Source: Rhinopithecus roxellana (Eukaryota; Chordata; Mammalia; Primates; Cercopithecidae). Taken from it: DNA of 64,000 nt. The stretch is taken from contig NC_044562.1 in assembly GCF_007565055.1 (NCBI RefSeq), forward strand, positions 51,656,250 to 51,720,249, given 5' to 3'. The notes beneath the pieces were generated by a model, which saw only the letters and a list, made by a program, of their open reading frames with translations, had not been told where the DNA came from and did no database searches. This document shows positions 46,006 through 59,700 of this stretch, in pieces. Position 1 is the first letter of the stretch. Every line of letters begins with the position of its first letter. The position numbers and the translations under genes are program-made.

Positions 46006-48059
46006 TTTTTGTTGAGCAATTAGAAATTACCATGTATGATTTAGAAAACCTATTAAAGAGATTTTGTTTATTGTAAATGGAAAGAAGATGAGAAGACATA
46101 TATTTTTGAAGTTTCCCAATTTGGTGGTATTTCATATCTAAATGAGTAAAGGTTTTCCTTTTCATAACCATTTGACCCTTCGTTTGAAAATCAGGTATAT
46201 CATTCCAGATTTCTTCTGCAGGTGCCAGAAAAGTAAATGAATAGTACTTCTGCTATAAAATCTTCTTCCCTTTCTGAAGAATTACCTTAGAGCATTAGGT
46301 CACCAGCTGGGAGAGGTATCAAGCACAAATATGCCAAGAAAATGAAGTTTCATAGTCATCCAATTGGAAGCAAACTTTTTGTGGGAATCAGGTACTTTTC
46401 TTGCTGATTTCCTAATTCTTGGTAATGTTCTCTCATGGTAATGTTATGGCAAATTGTTACGAGATGGCATTACAGAGTGATTCAGAGTATCATACAGCTA
46501 AATTTGGTTATGGCAGCAAAAATGTTCTGCGTTAGAAAAATGTTTTAATTATTAATAAATAAATTAATCAACCTAGACTTATCCAGGACTTTTAACACTT
46601 CAAAACGTTCATTCTAAATTATAATTATATAAGAAACAAAATGTATAAGATTATCATGGATTATCTCTATGTTGCGAAGCAAGAGTAAACAGTAAACTAA
46701 ATGTAGGTATTCACAGGAATAAATTTAAAAATTTGGATTGCTTGAAGATGTTATGCAAAGCTAAGTTTAAAAAAAATATTTCCATAGCAGTGTTGCTATT
46801 TACAGAAGGTGAAAAATAAACTCACAACTGGTAGATGGTCTTAGACTGTTAAGAAAGGAAGGAAAGAAAACTTGGCAAATTCTCTCTCACTAGGATTAGC
46901 TTCCTAGCTTTATAGAAGTTTAGACTCAAATATAAACTTCAGAACTTTAAAGACATGTTATCAGATAAATAACTAACACTGAAGCCTTTTCCAGTTCCAT
47001 GCTAGAAACCATATCTTGAAAAACCAGAAAGAAATATTTAAAATCTAATATAATTTACTTATTTCCTGTTTCATAGGAGGTATGATAAATATATATTATA
47101 TAATTTATATTATGCATAGCATGTTATTAAAACAAATCATATATATTTGTAACGTAAAATTACTGAAATCTTCCCCTCCATTATTTCCTGTCTTTTTTCT
47201 TTTCTTTTTAATCTTCATTGTTAATTATTTTGAAATATTGATGACTAGGAAGTTTACCTGTTTTATATGAAATATAACTTAAAAATTACAGTATTAGAAG
47301 GTGTAGGGTCAAAAGTATGGCAGGTAGATAGATTCATTTCCCATATCTATGGGAAATGAACTGATTTAAAACAGGAGAAGTTTAACCTAAGGTTCTGACC
47401 AAGGTTTGTTACGGTTCAGTGGAGGGAGAATGTAGTTGTGACACGTGAAGGAAGGCTTGTAGATGAGAGAGAATTAATGGCCTGTGTGAAAACAAGTAAG
47501 TTAATTAGAATAAGAATGTCAAGCAGAAGATCTGGAAACTACCTTGAACCACCCTTGAAATCTCTTGCATCTCACTGAAATCACTGAGCTCTGAGGCTCG
47601 CTAAACTCATAATTCCATACATTCTGTATTGCGTGTCTACGTGTCTGATCCAAGTTACTCTCTCTCTCTTTCTTCTTTTTCTTAGTAATATTTACAAATG
47701 AGAGCTTATCAGGGTGGTGACGGTAATGGGGGGCAGTGTCTGTGATAATTTCTATAAAGAGTGGATCAAGGAGCTGAGTTGTTTGACCCAGAGAAAAACT
47801 GAGGGCAAAGTAAGTTTTCTGTGTTCAATCCCTGGAAGAACTTTTACTAGAAATTCAAGTGGATTGTTTCATGTTTCAGAGAGAATAACTAGAAAAAATT
47901 CTGACTCTAATAAATAGCATGTGAGTCATTAGATTCTTTTTTTTTTTTTTTTTTTTTAACTTCCAAAAAAGAACTAGTCTCCCTTATAAACTGTTTCTTA
48001 TCACCAGTGGTTCAACCAGACATATCGAAGGCAGATTGTAACAGACGGCTGCAAAGTAG
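46006..48059. other. AT-rich unassigned sequence
   Basis: No gene was recognised. It holds a CT-rich run near 47660-47690 and a 21-base T run at 47937-47957. Confidence 0.4.
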
Positions 48060-48760
48060 GACTCTTTGATTCTGTGCTTTTCATGTACACATCACCAGTC
48101 AAGACAAGAATCCCTATCCCTTCTTCATCCATCCCTCTGCCACCAAGAAAATGTGTTTACTGCTTCTCTTTCCCCACATACTACCTTCTAGTCACTGGCT
48201 GCTCCCTACCTACACCAAGGGTAACCCTTATCCTGTCTCTTCCAAATATAGGTTAGCTTGGCCTGTTTTTAAAACATTTAAATGAATTCATTCAATAACA
48301 TTCTTTTGTAACTGGCTTTTGCTCAGTGATACTTGTACGATTCATCCTGTTTTGTTTAGTTGTAAATGATTAATTCTAATTGCTGTACATATAGTGCTTC
48401 ACTGTGTGAATATGATACACTTTGTTGCACTGTTGAGCATTTGGGTAGTTTCCAGTTTGATGCTATTTGCATAATGCTATAACAAGCATTCCATTAAGTA
48501 TCTTGTTATTGAACATATGTATGCATTTCTACTGGAAATATATGTAGGAGTGAATTGCTGGGCCATGGGGTATACCTATGTTCAGCTTTAGTAGGCACCG
48601 TAAAGTGGTTTTCAAAGTGATTTTATCCATTTACAGTTCTACAAGCAATGTCAGAGAATTCTGGTTGCTCTATACCCTCGTCAACATTTACTGTTGTCAG
48701 TATTTGTAATTTTAGCTATGCTGATGGATGTTTTGTGGTCAGAGTGATGGTTTAAAATCA
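48060..48760 (-). mobile_element. Old L1 3' portion, antisense
   Basis: The plus strand shows reverse-complement L1 landmarks: TGTACATATAGTGCTTCACTGTGTGAATATG, TTGAGCATTTGGGTAGTTTCC, GTGAATTGCTGGGCCATGG and CAACATTTACTGTTGTCAG. These correspond to the ORF2-end/3' region of older L1M families. No frame survives. Confidence 0.75.
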
Positions 48761-48779
48761 TGATTATATCTTTTCTGTT

Positions 48780-48965
48780 TTAAAAACACTCTCCCATGGC
48801 TTCTAATTTGACCTAGAATAAAATCCAAGCTTCTTACTGTAGTTTACAGACCTCTGTATAATCTAGCCACTGCTTATTCCTGATTTCATTTTATATCAGT
48901 CTCCCTTGTTCTCTGGATTCCAGATCTGCAGCCTTTACTTCTTTTCAAAGTTAACTTTGGAAATT
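48780..48965 (+). mobile_element. L2 LINE fragment
   Basis: CCATGGCTTCTAATTTGACC ... GAATAAAATCCAAGCTTCTTACTG ... GACCTCTGTATAATCTAGCCACTGC follows the L2 3' region order seen in the copies at 25.2 and 54.1 kb. Its 3' end is missing. Confidence 0.6.
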
Positions 48966-50411
48966 TTGCATTAGGTTTTTGTCTCAGCTTTTTACTTATT
49001 CAGCCTTTGATTTTTAATGTTATAATGGTTTTTTAAAAAACTGATCACTGGGCAAATATAAGGAGTCAAGATAAATTAAGGTGATATGATTTAAAAAGCT
49101 GTCTTTGGTTGAGGTATTCTCAAAATTTGAGAACAGTAAGTCCTTTAAAATGACCATTTTGTTTTCCATTTGGATTTAGGCTTAGGCTTTGATATTAACA
49201 ATGATCAAAGAATTTGTTGCCTGGCAAGGAGGAAAAAAAACGTTCCTCAACAGCCTTTTGGAATCACTGGGATTGAATAAATGTTGACATTGATTCAAGC
49301 TCACATTCTGATCTGCAGACATTTCTTTCCCAAACAGAGCTAGGAGGAAGAGTACATTTTCTTTTATGGAAGACTGCATGATTTGAGTACTGACAGTTTA
49401 AATACTGTACACTATGATTTATTGAGAAATGGAAAGCACATTTATTATTTTTGCAAATCCTTTCTCTTTGGCATGGCTTTTATAAATCTCTCTTGTCATG
49501 CAGTATGAAAGAACTATTAGCTGTTTCACTTTTACAGTTTCCATTGTCAGATGTTTTAAAATTGCAGTTGACTATATATTTGTTGAAAGGAAAAGAGTGA
49601 CATGATCTTGTACCTTTCACTTCTTATAATAGTCCTGGTTTTACATAGATTAAAGGCAATTATGGCTGTAGCATATTATGCTAGAAGTAAAATAATGATT
49701 GTATAAGCTTTAATTTTGTGTTATTTTATATTATTACAAACTATCAAAGAACTAAATAGAGATATAGAGTAGTCATTAATATGTATATTAAATGAGAATA
49801 TTACATAAATTTGGGAAGATCAACTTAATTTTTGTGATGGTGTTAATAAATCTTAAATCTTAATGCCATAATATATATTAGATTATATCATAATTCAAAT
49901 CTTTGTAGACTCTTTTAGTGTACTTGCCTTATTAAAAAAAAAAAGAGTTGTCAAACTGTTGTAATGTTTCATTGAGAATCCTGCACATCCAATGAGAATG
50001 AAATAACAGAAGGATGCCAAACTTATCTCCTCAAAATTTACAGGAAAGAAAATCTTACAAAATTATATACATCAATAATAAATTATTTTCAACTCAAACT
50101 ATTATAAGAATATGAAGAACTATGTTAGAAGAAGAATGGACTACCCCAAACACATTTTGTACTTACTAATTAAACTTTGAAATAACAGATTTTATAACAA
50201 CTTATAAAGGAAAGTCCTTAAAGTTTTGTGGCTATGGCAGTTAAAATTTCAAGAGAAAACTTATGATTGCTATAGCTGCCAGCCACTTTCAGTAGTTGAT
50301 GATGAAAGATTTTTAAGATTTGTTCAAACTATGGATGTTTCATAAAATTATCTCTGGAAATATGCTACTAAAAGTTTTCTGAATAATATTTTTCTGTGCA
50401 CAGAGAAATTT
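48966..50411. other. AT-rich unassigned sequence
   Basis: No gene or named repeat was recognised. Confidence 0.4.
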
Positions 50412-50424
50412 GGAGACGTTTTTA

Positions 50425-50742
50425 TTTTATTTATTTATTTTTATTTTATTATTATTTTTTGAGACAGGGTCTTGCTCTGTTGCCTAGGCTGGAGTGCAGT
50501 GGCATGATTTTGGCTCGCTGAAATCTTTGCCTCCCGGATTCTAGCCATCTCCCCATTTCAGCCTCCCAAGTAGCTGGGACTACCAGTGCATGACACCACA
50601 CCTGGCTTAGTTTTGTATTTTTTGTGTAGATGAGGTTTCACCATATTTCCCAGGCTGGTCTTGAACTCCTAGGCTCAAACGATCTGCCCACCTTGGCCTC
50701 CCAAAGTGCTAAGATTACAGGTGTGAGCCACCGTGCCAGCCT
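50425..50742 (-). mobile_element. Alu SINE, full length, antisense
   Basis: A (TTTA)n-like tail, then GAGACAGGGTCTTGCTCTGT and both monomers down to GTGAGCCACCGTGCCAGCC. RGAGACRTTTTTA at 50412-50424 and 50743-50755 is the target-site duplication with two differences. Confidence 0.93.
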
Positions 50743-50912
50743 AGAGACATTTTTAAATGGGCCACAATCTGTAAACAGTGATTGCCGAAATAATCTAGAG
50801 ATGACAGTGCTGTTAAATTATATTCAGACAATAATATAACAATTTAGAAAAGCAAGCACTAGAATTTTTAATGATCTGAAATAAATATTTTTGATAACAT
50901 TTAATTTATTCT

Positions 50913-51164
50913 TTTTGTTTGTTTGTTTGTTTGATACAGTGTCACTCTGTCACCCAGGCTGGAGTGCAGTGGTGCAATCTCCACTCACTGCAACCTCCAC
51001 CACTTGGGATCAAGGGGTTCTCCTGGCTAATTTTTGTATTTTTAGTAGAGACAGGGTTTTGCCATGTTGTCCAGGCTCGTCTTGAACTCCTGACCTCAAG
51101 TGATCCACCCGCCTCGGCCTCCCAAAGTGCTGGGATTACAGGCATGAGTCACCGTGCCCGGCCT
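50913..51164 (-). mobile_element. Alu SINE, antisense, with internal deletion
   Basis: A (GTTT)n tail, then GATACAGTGTCACTCTGTCA. After GGATCAAGGGGTTCTCC it jumps directly to TGGCTAATTTTTGTATTTTT, so about 50 bases of one monomer (the GCCTCAGCCTCC...GCCACC section) are missing. TTTATTCT occurs at 50905-50912 and 51167-51174. Confidence 0.92.
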
Positions 51165-51174
51165 TGTTTATTCT

Positions 51175-52164
51175 AATTCCAGGTGTTCTCTCCATGATGA
51201 TAATACTTGGCTTTGGGTAAATATCAATTCTAGCATTCAGCTTTCAGTGAAAATGTGTATTCACTGCATCACCAATGTTTGTTTATTAGTTAACAATATA
51301 TAAGTACTATGGTCCTAGTGATTTAGTACCAGGCTTACTATATGAAATACCTAATATATTATAAAATAAACAGAGAAATAGAAATTGAAAAGGCTGAGAT
51401 GAAGATGACATGAACATATTTTAAAATGTCATCTTTCTAGTTATGGCTTCTTAAGTACATTAGATAATATTTTAAGAAATAAAATTAGGGCAGTGCATTC
51501 ATCATAAATGAAAGTTCATGTAAATTTGTTTTATAGTCTCCATCATTTCAAAAAGTTTAAAGGGCTGATTGGACTCATTGCTTTCAATTCCCAGTATGGC
51601 CATTGAGGAACATTTCCTAATAGGAGGGTTAGCTTCCTTGGTTTCTGATTGTTTTCTGGTGCTTGCATCATTATTACACTGTCTTTAATATTTAATTTAT
51701 TTATAGGAGTATTTTTAGGACACTTGTGCCTTTTCTGAGAATAAGTTTAGTTAACACTATATAGACTAATTTGTAAACCAATTTAACTGCTTACAAGTCA
51801 GCTGAAAAGTCACGATATCCTAGCTGCCTGTGGCTCTCTCTTCCTCTCTCACCACCCCAACAGCCAAATTATCTTTCAGATCTCAGCCTCATTGCCATGT
51901 TTTCTTTGGTGGATCTTTGGTGGGAAATTTTAGGTGGTCTGAATAGTTCTTTCCAAAGGTTTTTTCTTGCTCCATGTTTGTAGCTACCATCTCAAATAAT
52001 TTCAATATGGTCAGTTTTGATTTTCTTTTGTCAGATCTTATGTACATCAATCCTTTCTTTTTTTTGTTGATTTTCTTCCAGTGAGTTTTTTTGTTTCCCA
52101 CTTCAATTCACCAATGCACACAGTTCTAATTATCCATCCAAGAGAGTAGATTATCTTAAGTCAA
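51175..52164. other. Unassigned sequence
   Basis: No gene was recognised. Confidence 0.4.
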
Positions 52165-52177
52165 AACAATGCCACTC

Positions 52178-52485
52178 TTTTTTTTTTTTTTTTTTTTTTT
52201 TTTGAGATGGAGTTTCCCTCTTGTCTCCAGGCTGGCGTGCTGTGGCGACATATCGGCTTGTTGTGACCTCTGCCTCCTGGGTTCAAGCAATTCTCCTGCC
52301 TCAGCCTCCCGAGTAGCTGGGATTACAGGTGCCTGCCATCATACCCGGCTAATTTTTGTATTTTTAGTAGAGATGGGGGTTTCATCATGTTGGCCAGGCT
52401 GGTCTCGAACTCCTGACCTCAAGTGATTCGCTTGCCTCGGCCTCCCAAAGTGCTGGTATTATAGACGTGACCCACCACACCCAGA
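52178..52485 (-). mobile_element. Alu SINE, full length, antisense
   Basis: A long T run, then GAGATGGAGTTTCCCTCTTG and both monomers ending GACCCACCACACCCAGAC. AACAATGMCA occurs just outside both ends (52165 and 52486), consistent with a target-site duplication. Confidence 0.93.
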
Positions 52486-52494
52486 CAACAATGA

Positions 52495-53469
52495 CATTTT
52501 TAAAGAATATTATCTTAAAATATTCCTGATAACTAATAATGACATTTCAAACATTTTCTGAGAATATGTTCTGGGCAAAATTTTCTCAGTGCAAAATATA
52601 TGCCTTCTTAGTACATATTCTTAAATGGTGAAGAAAGGGTTATGGGATTTTTAAGATTGTTGACTTTTTTCACTGCACTATAACATAAAAGACATTTTAA
52701 AAAAGAATTGGTTAATTTACATGAAAAAGAGGTTCATTTACATATATCGGAATTTACTAGTTATGGCAGGTGGCATCCACATAGATTAGAAGTTATTTTA
52801 TTGTAGGTCCTGAAATCTTGATTCTGTTATCTTACTTCTATTATCAAATGCTCAGAGTATCTTGACAAAAACATTCACCGACAATGTGTTTGAATGATGT
52901 AATTAACTCAGGTAGCATGGAAAGCTGTTGTGAATTTAAGAAAAGCTTCATAAAATCCTTTTTTGGTTAAGATTCTGTTTATTGTCTAGAATGCCTCTGT
53001 CAACAGAAAGCTCTGAAGTCAGGGAATGTTTACTGTGAGTGCTACTGTAATTAAATTTGCCATTTGAGTCATTGCCCAGGAGTGATGTCAGGTAACAGAT
53101 TATGTTTGTTCACATCTCTTTAGTTTATATGAGTGTTATGAGACAGATATTACTGACAGGGCTTTATAGATTCAATATTTCAACTATTTCTGTGTTTACC
53201 CTTTTGAAATGATGTCTTGACATCCTGAGAAAATATCGATAAGACTGTGTAAATCCTTTTTAAAGAGTTTCCTCCAAATTTTATGGTGATTTACCACTAA
53301 TGGAATACTGACTTTATTTTGCCAAATTATATTATGAAATCATGTTTTTCTATGAACTGACAGAATGAAGAAATTTCTAAGGTAGCTATCCAACATTAGA
53401 AGATGAATGCCTTGGAAAGTAATAATGATAATGACATGACTAAAAATAATGATAACATTATGAAACGTT
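52495..53469. other. AT-rich unassigned sequence
   Basis: No gene or named repeat was recognised. Confidence 0.4.
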
Positions 53470-53645
53470 TTTGAAGGCTGTGCATGTATTATTTCCTTTG
53501 TATAACTCTATGAGTTAAATAATATTATTTTCATTTTACAGAGCATAAAGCTTTGAGAAAAAAGTTAACTAACTCGCCAAAGTTCATAGTAGAAGTGATG
53601 AAATAGGAACTCAAATCTAGGTCTGCTTAATTTCAGAACCCACAC
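53470..53645 (-). mobile_element. MIR SINE, antisense
   Basis: TATGAGTTAAATAATATTATTTTCATTTTACAGAGCATAAAGC ... ACTAACTCGCCAAAGTTCATAG ... GGAACTCAAATCTAGGTCTGC is the MIR core in reverse complement, diverged. Confidence 0.72.
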
Positions 53646-54129
53646 CTTCACCACATCACTAGATACTTCATTCCTGGAGATGATCAAGCCTGGTCCAGAA
53701 GATAGCTTGGCAAGGAGAGCTTAGAAAGGCTTCCAATATCAGATGGATGGTTGAACCAAGTGAAGTAAAACTTTCAAGCCCTGAGAATCTGTGATTCTAT
53801 GTTTATATCAGTAAGAAATGTATTTTTATGTACCTTTAGACTTCAGAAGGGGAATCGTGACTGGAGTTTCATCAAAGATGGATTTAAAATTAGTTTTAAT
53901 TTAAAGCACTAAAATGGAATATGAAATAGTTTAGAAAATTTGGTTTCCAAACAAATGATCTCTTCGAATTGTAGGTTAAATTTAGTCAAAGGAAAATGGT
54001 GTGACTCCTTCGAGAGATCCTTCCTTCAGGCCTTCGTGTCTCATCTAAGTATTATAGTCCTTTCTCTACTGGTCTACCTGCCTGGAGTTTTGTGCCTTGT
54101 AATAAACTCTCCACTATAAAGTTGAGTTA

Positions 54130-55030
54130 TCTACTGAAATACAAACCTGATCCCATAACCCACCTACTTAAAACACTCTGTGATGATTTCCATTGTCAGT
54201 TTTTTACTTCAGTGCTCAAGGCTTTGGCCTCGACCGTCTAAAGTCTCCTGATACTTTTTGGCACGCACCCACCATTCCAGACACATGGGGATTCTTTATA
54301 GCCCCTAAATGTGTTATACAGCTATACATAACTCTGTCATGCAGATTGCTCTGCACTTCTGTGTGCACATTTGTACCTCTGACTGAATGCTTGTCTTCTC
54401 ATTTTCCATCTAGAAAATGCCTTACTCATACTTTTAGTTCCATTTTAAATGAAACCTCCTGTGAGAAGTCTCTCAATATCTCCCAGGCAAGTTAATCATT
54501 CTTTTTGCAATTCCTCCAGTGCATTTGGTATATGTTTTCGTTTTAACACCTTGAGCTATAATCATATCTCCACATGCTCCCAACTATGAGTTAGTTCCTC
54601 AAGGAGAAAGACAACATTTTATTTAAAAAAATCTGTGTAGGCCAGGCGTGGTGGCTCATGCCTGTAATCCCAGCACTTTGGGAGGCCAAGGCAGGTGGAT
54701 CACCTGAGGTCAGGAGCTCGAGACCAGCCCAGCCAACATGGTGAAACCCTGTCTCTACTAAAAATACAAATATCAGCCAGGTGTAGTGGTATGCACCTGT
54801 AATCCCAGCTACTTGGGAGGCTGAGGCAGGAGAATCACTTGAACCTGGTAGGCGGAGGTTGCAGTGAGCCGAGATCACGCCACCGCCCTCCAGCCTGGGT
54901 GACAGAGTGAGACTCTGTCTCAACAAAACAAAACAAAACGTCTTTGTATAGTTTTTGTTTTACAAACAATTGCCTAGTGTAGTTCCTGGTACAATAGCTG
55001 CTCACAATTCCTTGTTGAATGACTAGTGGA
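54130..55030 (+). mobile_element. L2 LINE 3' portion, interrupted by an Alu
   Basis: The L2 text before the Alu (54130-54639) includes CTCAAGGCTTTGGCCTCGAC, CAGACACATGGGGATTC, GATTGCTCTGCACTTCTGTG and AACCTCCTGTGAGAAGTCTC. After the Alu (54940-55030) it resumes with GTGTAGTTCCTGGTACAATAG and CACAATTCCTTGTTGAATGA, the usual L2 3' end. Its codons are scrambled; the 100-codon frame inside is incidental. Confidence 0.78.
54640..54939 (+). mobile_element. Alu SINE, full length, inside L2
   Basis: Starts GGCCAGGCGTGGTGGCTCAT and runs through both monomers to a (CAAAA)n tail. TCTGTGTA before it and TCTTTGTA after it look like a diverged duplication. Confidence 0.94.
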
Positions 55031-56335
55031 ATGCTGTGTCAAGAAAGAGCATGTGAAAGAAGAGTTGAAAATTTGGGGAGTTGCTTGTGCTAACATGCTT
55101 TCTTTAGAATCTGTTTTTCTCCCTGTTTTTGAGAGTCCTGGAAAGATATGTTATAGGTTGGGAAAGACATTATATGTGAAAAACTGAAGTGATACTCAGG
55201 CCCAATATGACTTTTTGGAGAGGTAATAGGAATATTTGAGTTCATTATTTGATAAAAATGAAATGTTAAAACAAATAGCATATCTTTTAAAATACTTTTT
55301 AAAGGATTCAAATAATTCTATGTGATGGCTGGCTGGTAGTGATCATTGGAAGTCAAAAGGGGGCCACATTCTGGATCAAGACCACACAACCCTGTGACTT
55401 TTACCTTTTCATCCAGAGTAATCTCTAGCTTCTCTTGGTATAGAAACAGACACTGTGCTTGGTATAAACTCACTCTTCTTAAAAGAGGTCCAGCTTGAAG
55501 TTAAGTACTCAGTTTAAGAAAACCTAATCCTAAGACTTCTATCTACCTTTATTTTTTAGCAGGGGTCAAGAGTGAGTTGCCAATCCTCACTCCTTACTGT
55601 CCTGGACACTTGTAGACTTGCCACCATTTCAGTCTGACTCCACCAGGACAAATCTCAGTATGCCACTTACCTCTCTTCATACTGGTCACCATAGAAAGTT
55701 CCAGATTTCCTAAAATCCTGATATCATTGACATTCTTTCTATAAGAATGCTTTCTAGGGGGAACTGGTCTCTCACAAGAAGGCATTCCTTCTCTGCAGCC
55801 CTCTCAAGTGGTGGCTGCTTTTAATTCCACAGCTCTTACATAGCTGGACCTGAAGTTAGGAGTAGGCATTCTCTTTTCTCCTCATTGCTGCTTTCAGATC
55901 ATTCTTTTTCTTTCCTGTAAAACTCTAAATTCCATGACACCCACTGCTTTTCTCCATTACTGTTATCAGCTTATGGGACAGCCCCAAGCCCCATTTCGCT
56001 ATGATTTTAGCTTCTGGATCACCATCACTCTCTCCAACATTATCCCATTATTGGCAAAGATGATTTCTCTAATAATTGGCCTCTCATTCCTTTGATTGAC
56101 TCTTTGACAGTGATCCATCCTCCACCCTGCCACAGCTACCTATAGCTGTTGTCAAAAGATACCTCTCCCTTTTACTTTGCTCTGAGCTTTCTCTGCACCC
56201 CCCAATTGTACCTATTATTTTATAATAGATTACACCATTTATAATTTATTATGCCTATTTCTAATCATTTGTTTCCCCCAGATAGAACCTAAGTTCCTAA
56301 AGGTCAGGGATTTTTTTTTTTTTTAATTTACTGAT
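55031..56335. other. Unassigned sequence
   Basis: No gene was recognised. A CAGATAGAACCTAAGTTCCT patch near 56280 recalls an L2-type 3' end, followed by a T run at 56311-56322, but the element was not called. Confidence 0.35.
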
Positions 56336-56750
56336 TGTAGGAAACATTGGCCTGTTATTCTCAGAATCTGTTTCATTTTTCCCTGGGTAGACTATATTTC
56401 CAGGCTCCCTTCCTGTTTGGTATATCCTTGTGATTTGTTTCTGGTGGAAGGAATGTGAACAGAACTTACATACCATTTCAAGGTCTTGCCTCTATGCTCC
56501 TTTTCCCCCCATTTGCCATATGGACACAAAAGATCCAACAGAAGACTCTGATGCTCTCTACAGGGTAGTGGAACCACAGGGTGGAAACAATTCTGGATTC
56601 CTGAGTCAGCTCCTGATAGCTGCCCACCAAACACACTCATTGATCTTTTGCCTGGCACAGAGGTATAGAATCCTATTGTTAAGGCATGAAAACTATTGTA
56701 TTGTCTGTGTTATAACAGTGAGGCCATCCTGAATAATACAGTAATGTGTC
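56336..56750. other. Possible eroded ancient repeat
   Basis: TTTCCAGGCTCCCTTCCTG ... TTCTGGTGGAAGGAATGTGA ... AACAGTGAGGCCATCCTG resembles diverged mammalian LTR or DNA repeats (and weakly the block at 44.2-44.5 kb). No family is assigned. The 100- and 88-codon frames on opposite strands here are unrecognised. Confidence 0.3.
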
Positions 56751-59700
56751 TCATGCACCTAGAACTGTGACTGGAGCATGGTAATCATTCATTAACATAT
56801 TATTCCTTTTTCCCTTCAGTATAATGGAATTAAAGGTCTTAAAATTGCCAGTACTTGCTTAACCAGTATTTCAGAGCTTAGTAGTAGAATAAGGCTAAGA
56901 AAGAGTCTGGCTTGGCTGGAATTGCCCTGAATTCTGATGATCTGTGCCAGAGAAGTATAATAGTTGCCCAGAGCATGATTTCGCTGGAGAATGGGGTTTT
57001 ATTACAGCTGTAAATAACCAAATAGAAAGGCTAGCAAAGTGCCCTGTGAATTATTCTATTCCAGACTAAGTTTGAAACTAATTAATTATTTATTTCATCA
57101 TATTTAACACCTTTGTTTAGAGTTCAGGGAATTCTTGCTGGACCCGGAAAAGACAAATTCAACTAGTTACATGTCATTCTCACAGTTCCTTTCTTTATTT
57201 ATAGGAGGAATTCTCTAGTAGGCTAATCAGAGGTAGAACTTGGATTCTAATGCTGGTCTTGATTATCTTGAATATCTGGGGTCAGAAATTTGCTACTTCT
57301 TTTCTAGGAATCTCCAAGACAAAAATGTTCCTTGTTTTCTTCAGTGATGGCTAGAAGAATCTAATAACTTTGAATGACTATGAATGAGAAAATAAAAATG
57401 TCTTAGGGAAAAGCTAAGCAAGACACAAAGATAATAACTAAATTGAGAATAATCAGATTTTCTGCTTGATTTCATTTGTATATCAATTTACCTTAACCAA
57501 ATGTTACTATTTATAAAATGGAATTAAATAATACAGATAGTAAAATTATTTAATAACCCTGCCTATAAGTAATATAAACATATACACACACAAATATGTC
57601 CAAAAACACTATTTCATTGAAAGAACCCTAATAACTTGGGGAACGAATGAAAAGAATATGTACTTAGAATAATAATGTTGCTTCTGTCTTCTGTATTACA
57701 CGTCTATTTAAATTGGAAGAGAGTTCCTCGGTTTTGCCTTTACTTATAGTGAATGATTTGTAACAAAATATAATCTAGACAGAAAAAGGCATTTGTTTCC
57801 TATTTAAGTACACAATTTGCTCAAATCTGGAGACATTTTCCAGAGATCTGCAAATCATATTTTGATTTCCTAATTCACCCTTTCCCTCTTCAATATGCTA
57901 TACATTCTATGCATAATACAATACTATATTGCTGATTATATTACCATTAACTCCTGATTTATGTGAAACTCATGACTTTTTAATTTCCTATGTTCTTTTA
58001 GAATTATTGGTTTTGTGCCTTTTTGCATAATCAATTCTTGTAATTTGAAAGAGACACAATCTAAATTAATAGAAACATAATTCTGGTTAGTAAGTTAAAG
58101 TAGAAGACTATCTTCTATGAAAACATGCGATAGAAATTGTGCTTGTTATTATTTTTTCAAGATTTTTTGGCTATTCAAATATATTTCAAAATTTTTTGAA
58201 ATATTTTCTCCATAAAAGTGATGTTTTCAAGGGAAATGGAAACACTGATGATTAAGGGATTCAAAACTTCTATAATCCAAAGTGAATTATACTTGAAAAC
58301 TGCAAGGTGGTTTATAAATATTAATTTCTTTTATGATGTATACATACTAATATGCGTTTACCTTCACTGCATACTCTAAGCTTTATTAACTGGGCTTAAC
58401 ATCTTAAACACATCTCTGCTTCCTGTTAGTCTTACAAATTGTGATTATCAAAAATACTTAATTGATTATCCACATGGAACATTCTTTAGGACTGGTCTGC
58501 ACACATTTAGATGACATGTAGTGGTTTTTCCATTGTGGAATTGCTGTTTGACCTTAGCATGACCTATCTGAGGGAATGCAGAACCACGAGTGGAATCTGG
58601 TTCCAAGTGGGGAAAATATACTAGTGTTGCATGAACTAGGGGATTACCAAAGGGCCCTAACCTACCCCAGATAAAGGTTTAGTCAATGGGAGAAAAAATC
58701 TCACCCACAGAGAAAGGTAGAAATCCATAATTTTGGTAAGTGCTCTAGCCCCCTTATTTAAAAAAGAAAATAATTCTTAAAAATCTGTGGAAAAGCAGCA
58801 TCTGTCTCCTTGGTCTGTGTGTGTTTTTGAATAAACTCCCAAATGTTTCTTTGACCTCAGCACAGTTTATTGAGAGCAGTTGTCAGGCACAGATTGGGAT
58901 CCACATTCCCCTAATCTGCCTTCCAAATTCCTTCTTACATTTTATTTGGTCGTATCCTGTGCGTTTCGACTTGGCATTTCAGCATTTGTCACTGATCCTA
59001 TTTTAAAAATCAAGCTTGCCGTTGTTTTGGCTCAGGTACTTTAAAAACAAAAATTGAAAGTCAAGGAACTATTCAGGAGGTCTTGGGAAAAAAGGCAAAA
59101 CCAGCTGTTTTCTGTTAGTAACAACTGAATCTGGAACACAGGTTTCTTTAGGCGCTGATCTGCTGTCCACTATTTCACCTCTGGTGTCTGAGCAAATATT
59201 ATATTCACTGACTCAAGATGAGAATAAAAGCAAATCTTTTTTCCATCTTCCAGTTCCTTGGGAAAAAGCACAAACTTGGGAAAGGAGATGTTTATTTTAA
59301 ACTTGTGATAGGAATTAAATGGTACCAAATTCCAGTCCCAGGAAAAATTGTGATTTTATTTTAGTGTAAGCAATTCCCATATCTATACATCTCCCTCAGA
59401 CCCTACTTCTCTGTTTCTCGATATTGTTGCAATAAAAATGGCTATTTAACTTTTTTCTTCAAAACTTCCTTGTCCTAGGTACTAACCTCTCAGAGAACTG
59501 GGAAATAATTTCTTTATCAATTCATTCACACCATGCCATTAAGAGTAATAATTGATAAATATATTAGGATTTATTTAGTCATTGAAATTTCTGCCTCTTT
59601 CACAGGACATTTCTGAGAGATTTTTGGTCAGAGTGGGCCTTCTGGTAACTGCCAAATTACATTACAAAGGTATCAGCCTAGTCTGCCTGAGTGTAAATAA

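Noticed and set aside
54591..54926. 111-codon minus-strand frame and similar Alu frames elsewhere (for example near 5.3, 45.6 and 51 kb)
   Set aside because: Standard open frames found in many Alu copies; no evidence of exonisation here.
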